Positions 1-5,140 of a stretch of 5,140 bases of DNA are shown here, piece by piece. The notes beneath the pieces were generated by a model that was given only the letters and a program-made list of their open reading frames with translations, searched no databases and was not told the DNA's origin. The stretch comes from GCA-002694895 sp964436345 (lineage in GTDB: Bacteria > Chloroflexota > Dehalococcoidia > Lucifugimonadales > GCA-002694895). Each line of letters starts with the position of its first letter. Positions within the stretch are counted from its first letter, which is position 1. Location: contig CAYTCC010000086.1 of the NCBI GenBank assembly GCA_964436345.1, positions 1 through 5,140 of the forward strand, written 5' to 3'. A program made the translations under genes and the position numbers.

Positions 1-139
1 TATCTACCGGAGCTCCGATAATAGCTATGTCAGCATTCATGGATTTAAGTTCTTTGCCGTTAACTGCAAAAGGAGTTCCTAGGTATGTGGGGATACCTAT
101 ATAACTTGGATGTAATTCATCATCATGTAATTCTGGCAT
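1..139 (-). CDS. Agmatinase/arginase-family ureohydrolase, N-terminal part (runs off window)
   Basis: Only the first 46 codons are present; the gene continues past base 1. The peptide begins MPELHDDELHPSYIGIPTYL and ends with NADIAIIGAPVD. The short N-terminal tail, the 'GIPT(F/Y)' motif and the 'ADIAIIGxPxD' first beta strand are the usual opening of agmatinase-type ureohydrolases. These are cytoplasmic Mn-dependent enzymes that release urea from agmatine or other guanidino compounds. The catalytic His/Asp cluster would lie outside the window, so neither activity nor substrate can be judged. The ATG at 139-137 lies one base after the stop codon of the upstream phosphotriesterase-like gene (TAA-C-ATG). 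No Shine-Dalgarno is visible, so translation is probably coupled and the two genes co-transcribed. Other ureohydrolase specificities (guanidinobutyrase, formiminoglutamase and similar) are equally possible. Confidence 0.75.
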   Translation of the reverse strand, partial: MPELHDDELHPSYIGIPTYLGTPFAVNGKELKSMNADIAIIGAPVD

Positions 140-140
140 G

Positions 141-1229
141 TTATTTAGTGAAAGCTAGTGCTTGTGCAGGATTAGATATTAAAATTTTATTTATAAGATC
201 TTGATTATATCCACGTTGGAGCATTCTTGGAACTATGAAAGATATGATATAACTAAAACCCCACCCCCCATATTTTAATGTTTGAACTTTTGTACACACA
301 TCGTGAGCTATTAATATTTTTGATGAATAACCTTCGTTAGCTAACCAAAGAATATCAGCTATTCTTTTAGCATCTGATGGCATGTCTATTAATTCATTTG
401 CAGGATAATAAGCTTTTTCTCTTCCGAATAAATCCCACTCAAAGAAACATCCTTTTTCTCCAATTCGTTTTAATGTGTCTTTTTCAAATACAGTTCTGTC
501 CAAATGTCCCATTATTACATTTTCAAGATCTGCCCCAGCTTTTTCCAGTATATCAATTGCAACTAATGGAGCATGTTCATCTCTGCCAGGATGAATAAGG
601 ATAGGGCATCCTGTCTCTTTTTGAGCAATTGCTGATGCTATTAAGGTTTTTTCTTCTTCGGGATGTAATGGATGAGAACAACCTACTTCTCCAATGACAC
701 CTGTTTTAATATTTCGTCCATCAACTCCCATGGTAATATCGTTTATGATTATTTCAGCTAGATCCTCGCTGGTATTTTGGGTTACCCATTTGGGGTGATA
801 TTGATGAACATAAAATGATCCTCCCATAATGATATGAGTATCAGTTAGATTAGAAACTTTTAACAAACCTTCCGCATCTCTTTTTATTCCAATACTAGTA
901 GCTTCTACTAGGCTTTTCCCACCTAAAGCTTTATACGCATTAACTTCTTCCACTGCAGTATCGATATCACGTAGTCGTCCGTTATCTTTATTTTTCCATC
1001 CATGATGGTATATTAGCCCTATATTATCTATTGAGACTGGTTCATTAAGAACTTTCCTTCTGCTTGACCCCAGATCCTGGTTTCTCCATTTTCTTTCTTT
1101 ATCAGAATTAGGTTCATTAATAGGGTCAGTAGAGTCGAACAAAATATGCTCATGAGTAAGAGTTATTCCTAATTCGTCAGGATTAATCAATCCTCTTACA
1201 GTTTGTATTTTACCTTGTGTATCTGACAT
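141..1229 (-). CDS. Phosphotriesterase-related metallohydrolase (amidohydrolase superfamily, PTER/Php-like)
   Basis: A 362-residue TIM-barrel metal hydrolase, slightly longer than phosphotriesterase itself. The binuclear metal site can be traced: H26 and H28 in the THEH motif, E181 in GVIGEVG, H213 in LIHPG, H242 in MGHLDRT and D310 in IAHD. E181 occupies the position of the carboxylated lysine of true phosphotriesterases, which places the protein with the PTER/Php-type relatives, not the organophosphate-degrading enzymes. The YVHQYHPKW segment (141-148) and the YGGWGFSY segment near 320-327 are also typical of that branch. There is no signal peptide, so it is cytoplasmic. Known activities in this family include lactone hydrolysis and, for vertebrate PTER, hydrolysis of N-acetyltaurine; the substrate here is unknown. 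It is followed after one base by the ureohydrolase gene and preceded by a 79-bp gap with its own candidate promoter. No clear Shine-Dalgarno precedes the ATG. Confidence 0.9.
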   Translation of the reverse strand: MSDTQGKIQTVRGLINPDELGITLTHEHILFDSTDPINEPNSDKERKWRNQDLGSSRRKVLNEPVSIDNIGLIYHHGWKNKDNGRLRDIDTAVEEVNAYKALGGKSLVEATSIGIKRDAEGLLKVSNLTDTHIIMGGSFYVHQYHPKWVTQNTSEDLAEIIINDITMGVDGRNIKTGVIGEVGCSHPLHPEEEKTLIASAIAQKETGCPILIHPGRDEHAPLVAIDILEKAGADLENVIMGHLDRTVFEKDTLKRIGEKGCFFEWDLFGREKAYYPANELIDMPSDAKRIADILWLANEGYSSKILIAHDVCTKVQTLKYGGWGFSYIISFIVPRMLQRGYNQDLINKILISNPAQALAFTK

Positions 1230-1255
1230 TGTTATAACTTTATTTATTTAATTCT

Positions 1256-1283
1256 ATTATGTGAGATCGAATTTAATTTTCAA
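1256..1283 (-). promoter_or_regulatory. Candidate sigma70 promoter for the phosphotriesterase-like gene
   Basis: Read on the minus strand, a TTGAAA hexamer (1283-1278, five of six to TTGACA) is followed after 16 bases by CATAAT (1261-1256, five of six to TATAAT). Transcription would start near 1249, about 20 bases before the ATG at 1229. This would let the phosphotriesterase-like and ureohydrolase genes be expressed independently of the SDR gene upstream. In such AT-rich DNA, chance matches are common, so this is only a plausible assignment. Confidence 0.4.
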
Positions 1284-1308
1284 GCAAATTATTAATAACA
1301 ATTATATT

Positions 1309-2073
1309 TTATCTTTCATTTTCTGCATTTATTTTTGGATCATATCCAATTATTTTACGAGCATGATCTAAATCCCAAAATCTCCATTTATTGTTTGATA
1401 CACCATAAAAAATTTGAAAATTAAGATTTTCTTTTTCAATACATTTGTCTATTAATTGGGCAAGATCCTCGTGATATAACATTGTTGCAAAATGACGTAC
1501 ATTAGTTTTTGGTGAATTGTCATGCCTTACTGTCCCTATTCTTAAACATGCAGATTCTATTTTATGATGTTCAAAGTAATATCTTGCAACTGCCTCACCA
1601 AATGCTTTGGAAATTCCATAGTCAGAATCTGGCCTGATTGGTACAGACGAGTCTACTCTTATAATGTTATTAATATCAACTTCATCATATTTACCTTTTA
1701 CTATTGATTTATAAGGAAAATCTTTTTCAAAGTTTCCAACTGCGTGATTTGAACTGGCAAAAATTACTCTTTTTATATTATTTATTTTTGAGGCTTCATA
1801 AATATTTTTGGTCAATATTATATTGTTATTTAATACTAGATCCCATTCTGTGGCCTCTGAAACATTCGCAGCTAGGTGAATAACTGTATCAATGTTTTTA
1901 AAAGCGGGAAGTATAGAATTAAGATTATTTGAATTAGTTATTAATGTTTTTAATTCCGGGTAATTTTCGTTAGGATTCCTATCCATTCCTGAAAATTCAT
2001 ATTTGTTACTTAAGTTTTTAATAATAACCGAACCTATTAAGCCTGAAGATCCTGTAATGAGTATTTTTTTCAT
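1309..2073 (-). CDS. NAD-dependent SDR, uronate dehydrogenase-like
   Basis: A 254-residue extended short-chain dehydrogenase with a complete Rossmann signature. It has GSSGLIG at 8-14, an acidic D31 after the second strand (favouring NAD over NADP), HLAA at 67-70, catalytic-region serines S107/S108 in FASSNHAVG, and the catalytic pair Y152/K156 in YGISK. The FASSNH motif, the RPDSDYGISKAFGE block and the C-terminal WDLDHARKIIGYDPK-type ending resemble bacterial uronate dehydrogenases (about 265 residues). Those enzymes oxidise glucuronate or galacturonate to the aldarolactone. Compared with my memory of that family, about 20 extra residues sit between SSNHAVG and VPIRPD (114-145), so the substrate may differ. 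A sugar epimerase is a less likely alternative. The gene is first in the minus-strand unit and transcribed divergently from the VOC gene. Its start has no strong Shine-Dalgarno. Confidence 0.85.
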   Translation of the reverse strand: MKKILITGSSGLIGSVIIKNLSNKYEFSGMDRNPNENYPELKTLITNSNNLNSILPAFKNIDTVIHLAANVSEATEWDLVLNNNIILTKNIYEASKINNIKRVIFASSNHAVGNFEKDFPYKSIVKGKYDEVDINNIIRVDSSVPIRPDSDYGISKAFGEAVARYYFEHHKIESACLRIGTVRHDNSPKTNVRHFATMLYHEDLAQLIDKCIEKENLNFQIFYGVSNNKWRFWDLDHARKIIGYDPKINAENER

Positions 2074-2092
2074 CTATTTGTTTTTTTGAATG

Positions 2093-2121
2093 TTGTAATA
2101 TTAAAATAAAATATAAATAAT
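2093..2121 (+). promoter_or_regulatory. Candidate sigma70 promoter for the VOC/deacylase operon
   Basis: TTGTAA (2093-2098, four of six to TTGACA), a 17-base spacer and AATAAT (2116-2121, five of six to TATAAT) give a correctly spaced promoter. Its start site would fall near 2128, leaving room for the Shine-Dalgarno at 2138-2142. The inverted repeat at 2098-2133 covers the spacer, the -10 box and the start site. The assignment is weak because of the low-complexity AT background. Confidence 0.3.
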
Positions 2122-2133
2122 TTATTTTAATAT
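2098..2133. repeat. Perfect 13-bp AT-only inverted repeat, possible operator
   Basis: The arms ATATTAAAATAAA (2098-2110) and TTTATTTTAATAT (2121-2133) are exact reverse complements around a 10-base spacer that is itself mostly self-complementary (TATAAATA at 2112-2119 contains three further pairs). The centre lies near 2115, close to the midpoint of the 75-bp divergent gap. A dimeric regulator could bind here and act on both transcripts. It is not a terminator: it has no G-C stem and lies upstream of both genes. Function is inferred from symmetry and position only. Confidence 0.45.
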
Positions 2134-2137
2134 ATTT

Positions 2138-2142
2138 GGAGG
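2138..2142 (+). promoter_or_regulatory. Strong Shine-Dalgarno (GGAGG) for the VOC gene
   Basis: GGAGG lies six bases before the ATG at 2149, an ideal spacing, and fixes that start codon. It is the only strong ribosome binding site seen in the window. The other genes start without a clear one, which suggests this site drives entry into the whole plus-strand operon. Confidence 0.85.
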
Positions 2143-2148
2143 AATAAA

Positions 2149-2544
2149 ATGCCATATATTGTAAATCATATTCACTTAAAATCCGAAGATCCTAAAATAA
2201 CTGCAGACTGGTTTGTTAAAGCTTTTAATTTTGAGATAGTTTCAGATGTGGTAAGGCATTTTGGAGACAGATTTATTGTAACCAAGGCAGAAGGAGGTAT
2301 GACTATAAATATATCAGGTATAAGAGATGGAGAAGAATTAGGCCCGGCCAATGATGATGCTCATTTTGGGTTGGAACATTTTGGAATGGATACTGATGAT
2401 ATAGAAGGAGATATTAAAAAACTGGTTAATATGGGAGCAACTCATAAAGAAGGGCCAATCACTATGCCTAATGGAATGAAAATAGGTTTTATATCTGCGC
2501 CTGGAGGCATAAGAATAGAATTAATTGAACCGCATTTAATGTAA
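2149..2544 (+). CDS. VOC (glyoxalase/bleomycin-resistance/dioxygenase fold) protein
   Basis: A 131-residue single-subunit VOC protein containing the usual two beta-alpha-beta-beta-beta modules. The first module opens with VNHIHLKSEDP (H7 as likely metal ligand) and continues into TADWFVKAFNFEIV. The second opens with LEHFGMDTDDIEG (H77) and ends with the PGGIRIELIEP strand (E124). H7, H77 and E124 are the expected ligands for a divalent metal. Members of this superfamily act as lyases, epimerases, dioxygenases or thiol transferases, and the sequence alone does not decide which. The protein is cytoplasmic. It is the first gene of the operon, nine bases before the N-acyl-D-amino-acid deacylase, so its substrate probably belongs to that pathway. 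A fosfomycin-resistance role is not supported by the context. Confidence 0.88.
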   Translation: MPYIVNHIHLKSEDPKITADWFVKAFNFEIVSDVVRHFGDRFIVTKAEGGMTINISGIRDGEELGPANDDAHFGLEHFGMDTDDIEGDIKKLVNMGATHKEGPITMPNGMKIGFISAPGGIRIELIEPHLM

Positions 2545-2553
2545 GAGAATATC

Positions 2554-4044
2554 ATGAATGAAAATAAATATATAATTAAAAATGCTTCTGTTTTTGATGG
2601 GTTGGGATCAGATAAATTTCAGGCTGACATTTTAATAGAAGAAGGGATTATTAAAAAAATCGGAACTTTGCAAAATATAGATTGCAAAGTAATAGATATT
2701 AAAGGCAATGCTATTGCTCCAGGTTTTATTGATGTACATAGTCATGATGATATTGCATTGATTGTTTATCCAGAAATGGATTTTAAAGTTATGCAAGGAG
2801 TAACTACAGTTATAAATGGTAATTGTGGGAACAATGTTATCCCAAGGCACGGAACACTAGAACGATGGCAGACAAGATATCCTGACAATCCAATTCCTGA
2901 ATGGAATTCATATAGTGATTATATTGATTTGATTAATTCAATTAAACCAAGTGTTAATTCAGCTATTCTTATTGGTCATGGTTCTGTCAGAAATGGAAGT
3001 GGCTTGAAAAATCAAGAAAGACTACCTACTCAAGCAGAATATGATGAAATGAAAGGATGGATCAGAGAAGGTATGCAAGCTGGAGCTGTTGGCTTTTCTA
3101 CTGGATTGATATATGAACCAGGACGTTATTCTTCCACTGAAGAAATAATTGAATTGACTAAAGTTATATCTTCTTATGATGGTGTTTATTCGAGTCATAT
3201 GAGAAATGAAGGGAATAACTTGTTACTATCAATTGAAGAGACTATTAAAATTGGGCAGAGTGCAGAGACTTCTATAGAAATATCACATCATAAAGTTTCC
3301 GGGAAAGATAATTGGGGACTTTCTGAGAAATCAATTGAAATGATAAATGAAGCAAGAGATAATGGGATTAATGTACACTCTGATCAATATCCATACATAG
3401 CTGCCCAAAGTGCTCTTTTTGCAATTCATCAAAATAATGCATTTAATGAAGGAGAAGGAGGTTTGGGCACAGTTTCTGGTGATAAAGTTATTATTGCTCA
3501 TGCTCCGCTTATGCCTGAATATGAAGGTAAAAAATTATCGGATATATGTGATGACTTTGATCTTCCTGAGCAAGAAACTGCAGAAAAAATATTGTCACAA
3601 GATCCTCATGCTTTAGCAATTATTGAAGGTATGTGTGAAGAAGATCTTGTAACAATACTATCTAACCCTCATACAATGATAGGATCTGATGGGGTGCCTG
3701 CATCAGGGTCAAATCCTCATCCCAGGCTATATGGATGTTTCCCTAGAGTTTTGGGTAAATATGCAAGAGATGAAAAAATTATTTCTATGGAGACAGCTAT
3801 ATATAAAATGACAGGACTTCCTGCGAAAAAATTTAACTTAAATAATAGAGGTACAATTGAAATTGGGAAAGCTGCTGATTTAGTTGTTTTTAATCCTGAT
3901 ACTGTAATTGATTTAGCCACATATGAAAAACCAAGAGTATATCCCGAAGGAATAGTTCATGTGATTGTGAATGGAACTTTTGTTGTTAATAATTCAAAAC
4001 ATACTGGAAGCAGAGTAGGGAAAATAATTAAAAGATCATCATAG
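2554..4044 (+). CDS. N-acyl-D-amino-acid deacylase (D-aminoacylase family amidohydrolase)
   Basis: A 496-residue metal-dependent amidohydrolase, near the usual 480-530 length. The N-terminal beta-sandwich strand (YIIKNASVFDGLG) leads into the TIM barrel. Visible catalytic elements are H62 and H64 in DVHSHDD, C91 in NGNCG (the bridging cysteine characteristic of D-aminoacylases), H215 in YSSHMRNEG, H245 or H246 in EISHHK, D379 in IGSDG, and the NPHPR motif at 387-391. The protein ends with the RGTIEIGKAADLVVFNP strand that returns to the sandwich domain. The family hydrolyses N-acyl-D-amino acids to D-amino acid plus carboxylate in the cytoplasm; the acyl group and side chain preferred here are unknown. 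The segment between YPY (279-281) and EYEGKKL (322-328) looks shorter than the lid-like insert of typical members. The gene lies nine bases after the VOC stop and one base before the next gene. Confidence 0.92.
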   Translation: MNENKYIIKNASVFDGLGSDKFQADILIEEGIIKKIGTLQNIDCKVIDIKGNAIAPGFIDVHSHDDIALIVYPEMDFKVMQGVTTVINGNCGNNVIPRHGTLERWQTRYPDNPIPEWNSYSDYIDLINSIKPSVNSAILIGHGSVRNGSGLKNQERLPTQAEYDEMKGWIREGMQAGAVGFSTGLIYEPGRYSSTEEIIELTKVISSYDGVYSSHMRNEGNNLLLSIEETIKIGQSAETSIEISHHKVSGKDNWGLSEKSIEMINEARDNGINVHSDQYPYIAAQSALFAIHQNNAFNEGEGGLGTVSGDKVIIAHAPLMPEYEGKKLSDICDDFDLPEQETAEKILSQDPHALAIIEGMCEEDLVTILSNPHTMIGSDGVPASGSNPHPRLYGCFPRVLGKYARDEKIISMETAIYKMTGLPAKKFNLNNRGTIEIGKAADLVVFNPDTVIDLATYEKPRVYPEGIVHVIVNGTFVVNNSKHTGSRVGKIIKRSS

Positions 4045-4045
4045 T

Positions 4046-4426
4046 ATGAAACTAAAAATGCTTAAAGGTGAATATGTTGTTGTCAAATTACCTTTTGATT
4101 TTCAAATCCCAGAGCAAATATTAAAATTTGATTTTTACAATTTGGCCAGGATTTCTGACGAATTGTCTTTAGTAATAAGAAATGATAAAAATTTTGATTA
4201 TAAAAAATTTGAATATGAAGATAATTGGAGTATTTTCAAATTTGACAGTTTATTAGATTTTTCTTTAATAGGTATTTTGGATGGTGTTATAAAACCTTTG
4301 TCTGAAAAAAATATAAGCGTATTTGTCTTTTCAACATTTGATACTGATTATGTAATGTTTAAAACTGAAAATAAGTTTAAAGTTATTTCAATATTAGAAA
4401 ATTTAGAATATAAATTTGTAATTTAA
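4046..4426 (+). CDS. Small ACT-domain protein (CASTOR/ACT_7-like)
   Basis: A 126-residue protein made of two related ACT-like halves. The C-terminal half carries the hallmark DFSLIGIL (71-78), followed by a helix and the ISVFVFSTFDTDYVMFK strand pair (90-106). This is the pattern of the stand-alone ACT_7-type proteins related to the amino-acid sensor CASTOR. The N-terminal half shows ELSLVIRND (39-47) and the WSIFKF strand. ACT domains bind amino acids and usually regulate a partner; no enzymatic residues or DNA-binding region are seen. Its place between a D-aminoacylase and a serine hydrolase suggests it senses or binds an amino acid released by the operon, but that is inference. The ATG lies one base after the deacylase stop (TAG-T-ATG) with no Shine-Dalgarno. 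The second Met (M5, 4058) is a possible alternative start. Confidence 0.85.
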   Translation: MKLKMLKGEYVVVKLPFDFQIPEQILKFDFYNLARISDELSLVIRNDKNFDYKKFEYEDNWSIFKFDSLLDFSLIGILDGVIKPLSEKNISVFVFSTFDTDYVMFKTENKFKVISILENLEYKFVI

Positions 4427-4427
4427 T

Positions 4428-5140
4428 ATGAATATTAATGAAATAGAAAAACAAATTATAAATTTTATGAGTGTTAATGATGTCCCTGGTATTTCAGTTT
4501 CACTTGTTCATAATAATGAGATAGCTTATCAAAATGGATTTGGTTATCGGGATGTTTTAAATAAAAAACCAGTTACTCCTAAAACAGTGTGGCCTATTGC
4601 ATCTATTACAAAATCTTTTACTGCTGTTTCAGCCTTTCAACTAATTCAGCAAGGTAAACTTGATTTGAATAAACCAATAAAAGAATATTTACCTTATTTT
4701 TCTGTATCTGATAAATTTGCTTCTGAATCAATTAATTCTGATTTCTGTCTTAAACATGCAAGCGGATTAGGTAGGACAGGACACCAGGATAGATACAGAG
4801 AAGAAAATTATAATCCTTTAATTATCAAACCACAGCCAAACAGAGAGCATAATATTTATGCAACACGAAAATCATTAGTAGAGAATTTGCATACTGCGAA
4901 ATTACAAAGTCAACCAGGGCAATTTTTTTCTTATTGTAATGAGGGATATGCTACTGTTGGTCATTTAATTGAAGTTTTATCTGATATTCAACTGGAAGAT
5001 TATTTTAATAAGAATATATTTATGAATCTTGACATGCATCAAACTTATACTAATTTTAATGATTGGAGAAATGAAGATGACAGGACTTATTTATATTCCA
5101 ATCAAAATAACAGTCCTTTTTATACAGGTATTGATCATGA
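4428..5140 (+). CDS. Beta-lactamase-fold serine hydrolase, N-terminal part (runs off window)
   Basis: The frame stays open for 237 codons to the window edge. The protein matches the serine beta-lactamase/penicillin-binding-protein-like family (class C type, Pfam Beta-lactamase). It opens with a VPGISVSLVHNNEIAYQNGFGYRD segment split over residues 19-42, then IASITKSF with the nucleophile S59 and general base K62 (SxxK). Next come the LKHASGL motif (108-114) and YCN at 169-171, the YxN element. The third motif (KTG-like) would be beyond the window. Relatives include D-aminopeptidases, esterases and other peptidases as well as beta-lactamases. There is no signal peptide, so a cytoplasmic peptidase or esterase is likelier than a periplasmic beta-lactamase. 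The ATG is one base after the ACT gene stop (TAA-T-ATG), placing it in the same operon as the D-aminoacylase and fitting a D-amino-acid-peptide substrate. Confidence 0.88.
   Translation, partial: MNINEIEKQIINFMSVNDVPGISVSLVHNNEIAYQNGFGYRDVLNKKPVTPKTVWPIASITKSFTAVSAFQLIQQGKLDLNKPIKEYLPYFSVSDKFASESINSDFCLKHASGLGRTGHQDRYREENYNPLIIKPQPNREHNIYATRKSLVENLHTAKLQSQPGQFFSYCNEGYATVGHLIEVLSDIQLEDYFNKNIFMNLDMHQTYTNFNDWRNEDDRTYLYSNQNNSPFYTGIDH

Larger units (their letters stand above)
2074..2148. promoter_or_regulatory. Divergent intergenic control region between the SDR and VOC genes
   Basis: These 75 bases separate the start codons of two genes transcribed in opposite directions, so both transcripts most likely begin here. 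The region is almost entirely A and T. It contains a perfect inverted repeat and the VOC ribosome binding site, both listed separately. I could not pick out a convincing minus-strand promoter for the SDR gene because the composition gives many weak TATAAT-like matches. Confidence 0.6.

Noticed and set aside
259..269. C-rich run (CCCCACCCCCC) as a phase-variation tract
   Set aside because: On the coding strand it encodes the Gly-Gly-Trp-Gly part of a conserved family motif, and it is interrupted, so slippage control is unlikely.
377..598. Plus-strand open frame opposite the phosphotriesterase-like gene
   Set aside because: It lies antisense inside a gene with complete catalytic motifs, its peptide is low-complexity (rich in Leu, Phe and Gln), and there is no ribosome binding site.
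1289..1298. TTATTAATAA palindrome after the SDR gene as a terminator
   Set aside because: Only ten A/T bases with no loop or G-C pairs, so it cannot form a stable hairpin; no intrinsic terminator is evident in this gap.
2064..2087. T-tracts at the SDR start as a terminator
   Set aside because: One tract encodes the Lys-Lys codons at the SDR N-terminus and the other lies in its leader; there is no preceding stem on either strand.
2632..2850. Minus-strand open frame inside the deacylase gene
   Set aside because: Antisense to conserved metal-ligand motifs; the peptide is rich in Asn, Ile and Tyr as expected from AT-rich noncoding frames.
3410..3616. Plus-strand open frame overlapping the deacylase in another frame
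   Set aside because: It is fully contained in the deacylase coding region and has no family resemblance.
3717..3920. Minus-strand open frame near the deacylase 3' end
   Set aside because: Antisense shadow of the conserved C-terminal region of the deacylase.

Overview
This is an AT-rich stretch (roughly two-thirds A+T) of a bacterial chromosome. It is almost fully coding and has very short intergenic gaps. The gene set is a phosphotriesterase-related metallohydrolase, a ureohydrolase, a uronate-dehydrogenase-like SDR, a VOC protein, an N-acyl-D-amino-acid deacylase, an ACT-domain protein and a beta-lactamase-fold serine hydrolase. It suggests a free-living heterotroph specialised in small organic compounds. 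The mix resembles AT-rich marine genomes such as SAR202-type Chloroflexota, but that is an impression from gene content, not a demonstrated assignment. I see no mobile elements, RNA genes, CRISPR arrays or phage genes.

The layout is two divergent transcription units around a 75-bp control region (2074-2148). On the minus strand, reading leftward, are a uronate-dehydrogenase-like SDR (2073-1309), a phosphotriesterase-related amidohydrolase (1229-141) and the first 46 codons of an agmatinase/arginase-family ureohydrolase (139-1, running off the window). The SDR and the amidohydrolase are separated by 79 bp with a plausible sigma70 promoter. The amidohydrolase and the ureohydrolase are separated by one base. 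On the plus strand are a VOC metalloprotein (2149-2544), an N-acyl-D-amino-acid deacylase (2554-4044), a small ACT-domain protein (4046-4426) and a serine hydrolase (4428 to beyond the window). Their gaps are 9, 1 and 1 bases, a tight operon. The control region holds a perfect 13-bp inverted repeat made only of A and T, centred between the two start codons, and a strong Shine-Dalgarno sequence for the VOC gene.

Four of the seven genes encode amide, amidine or peptide-bond type hydrolases or relatives (ureohydrolase, phosphotriesterase-related enzyme, D-aminoacylase, serine hydrolase). The ACT domain is a typical amino-acid-binding module. The simplest reading is a locus for breaking down N-acylated or D-configured amino-acid derivatives, possibly with amino-acid sensing. 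No exact substrate can be read from sequence. Each family is known, so any novelty would lie in the combination, the control region and the details listed under findings.
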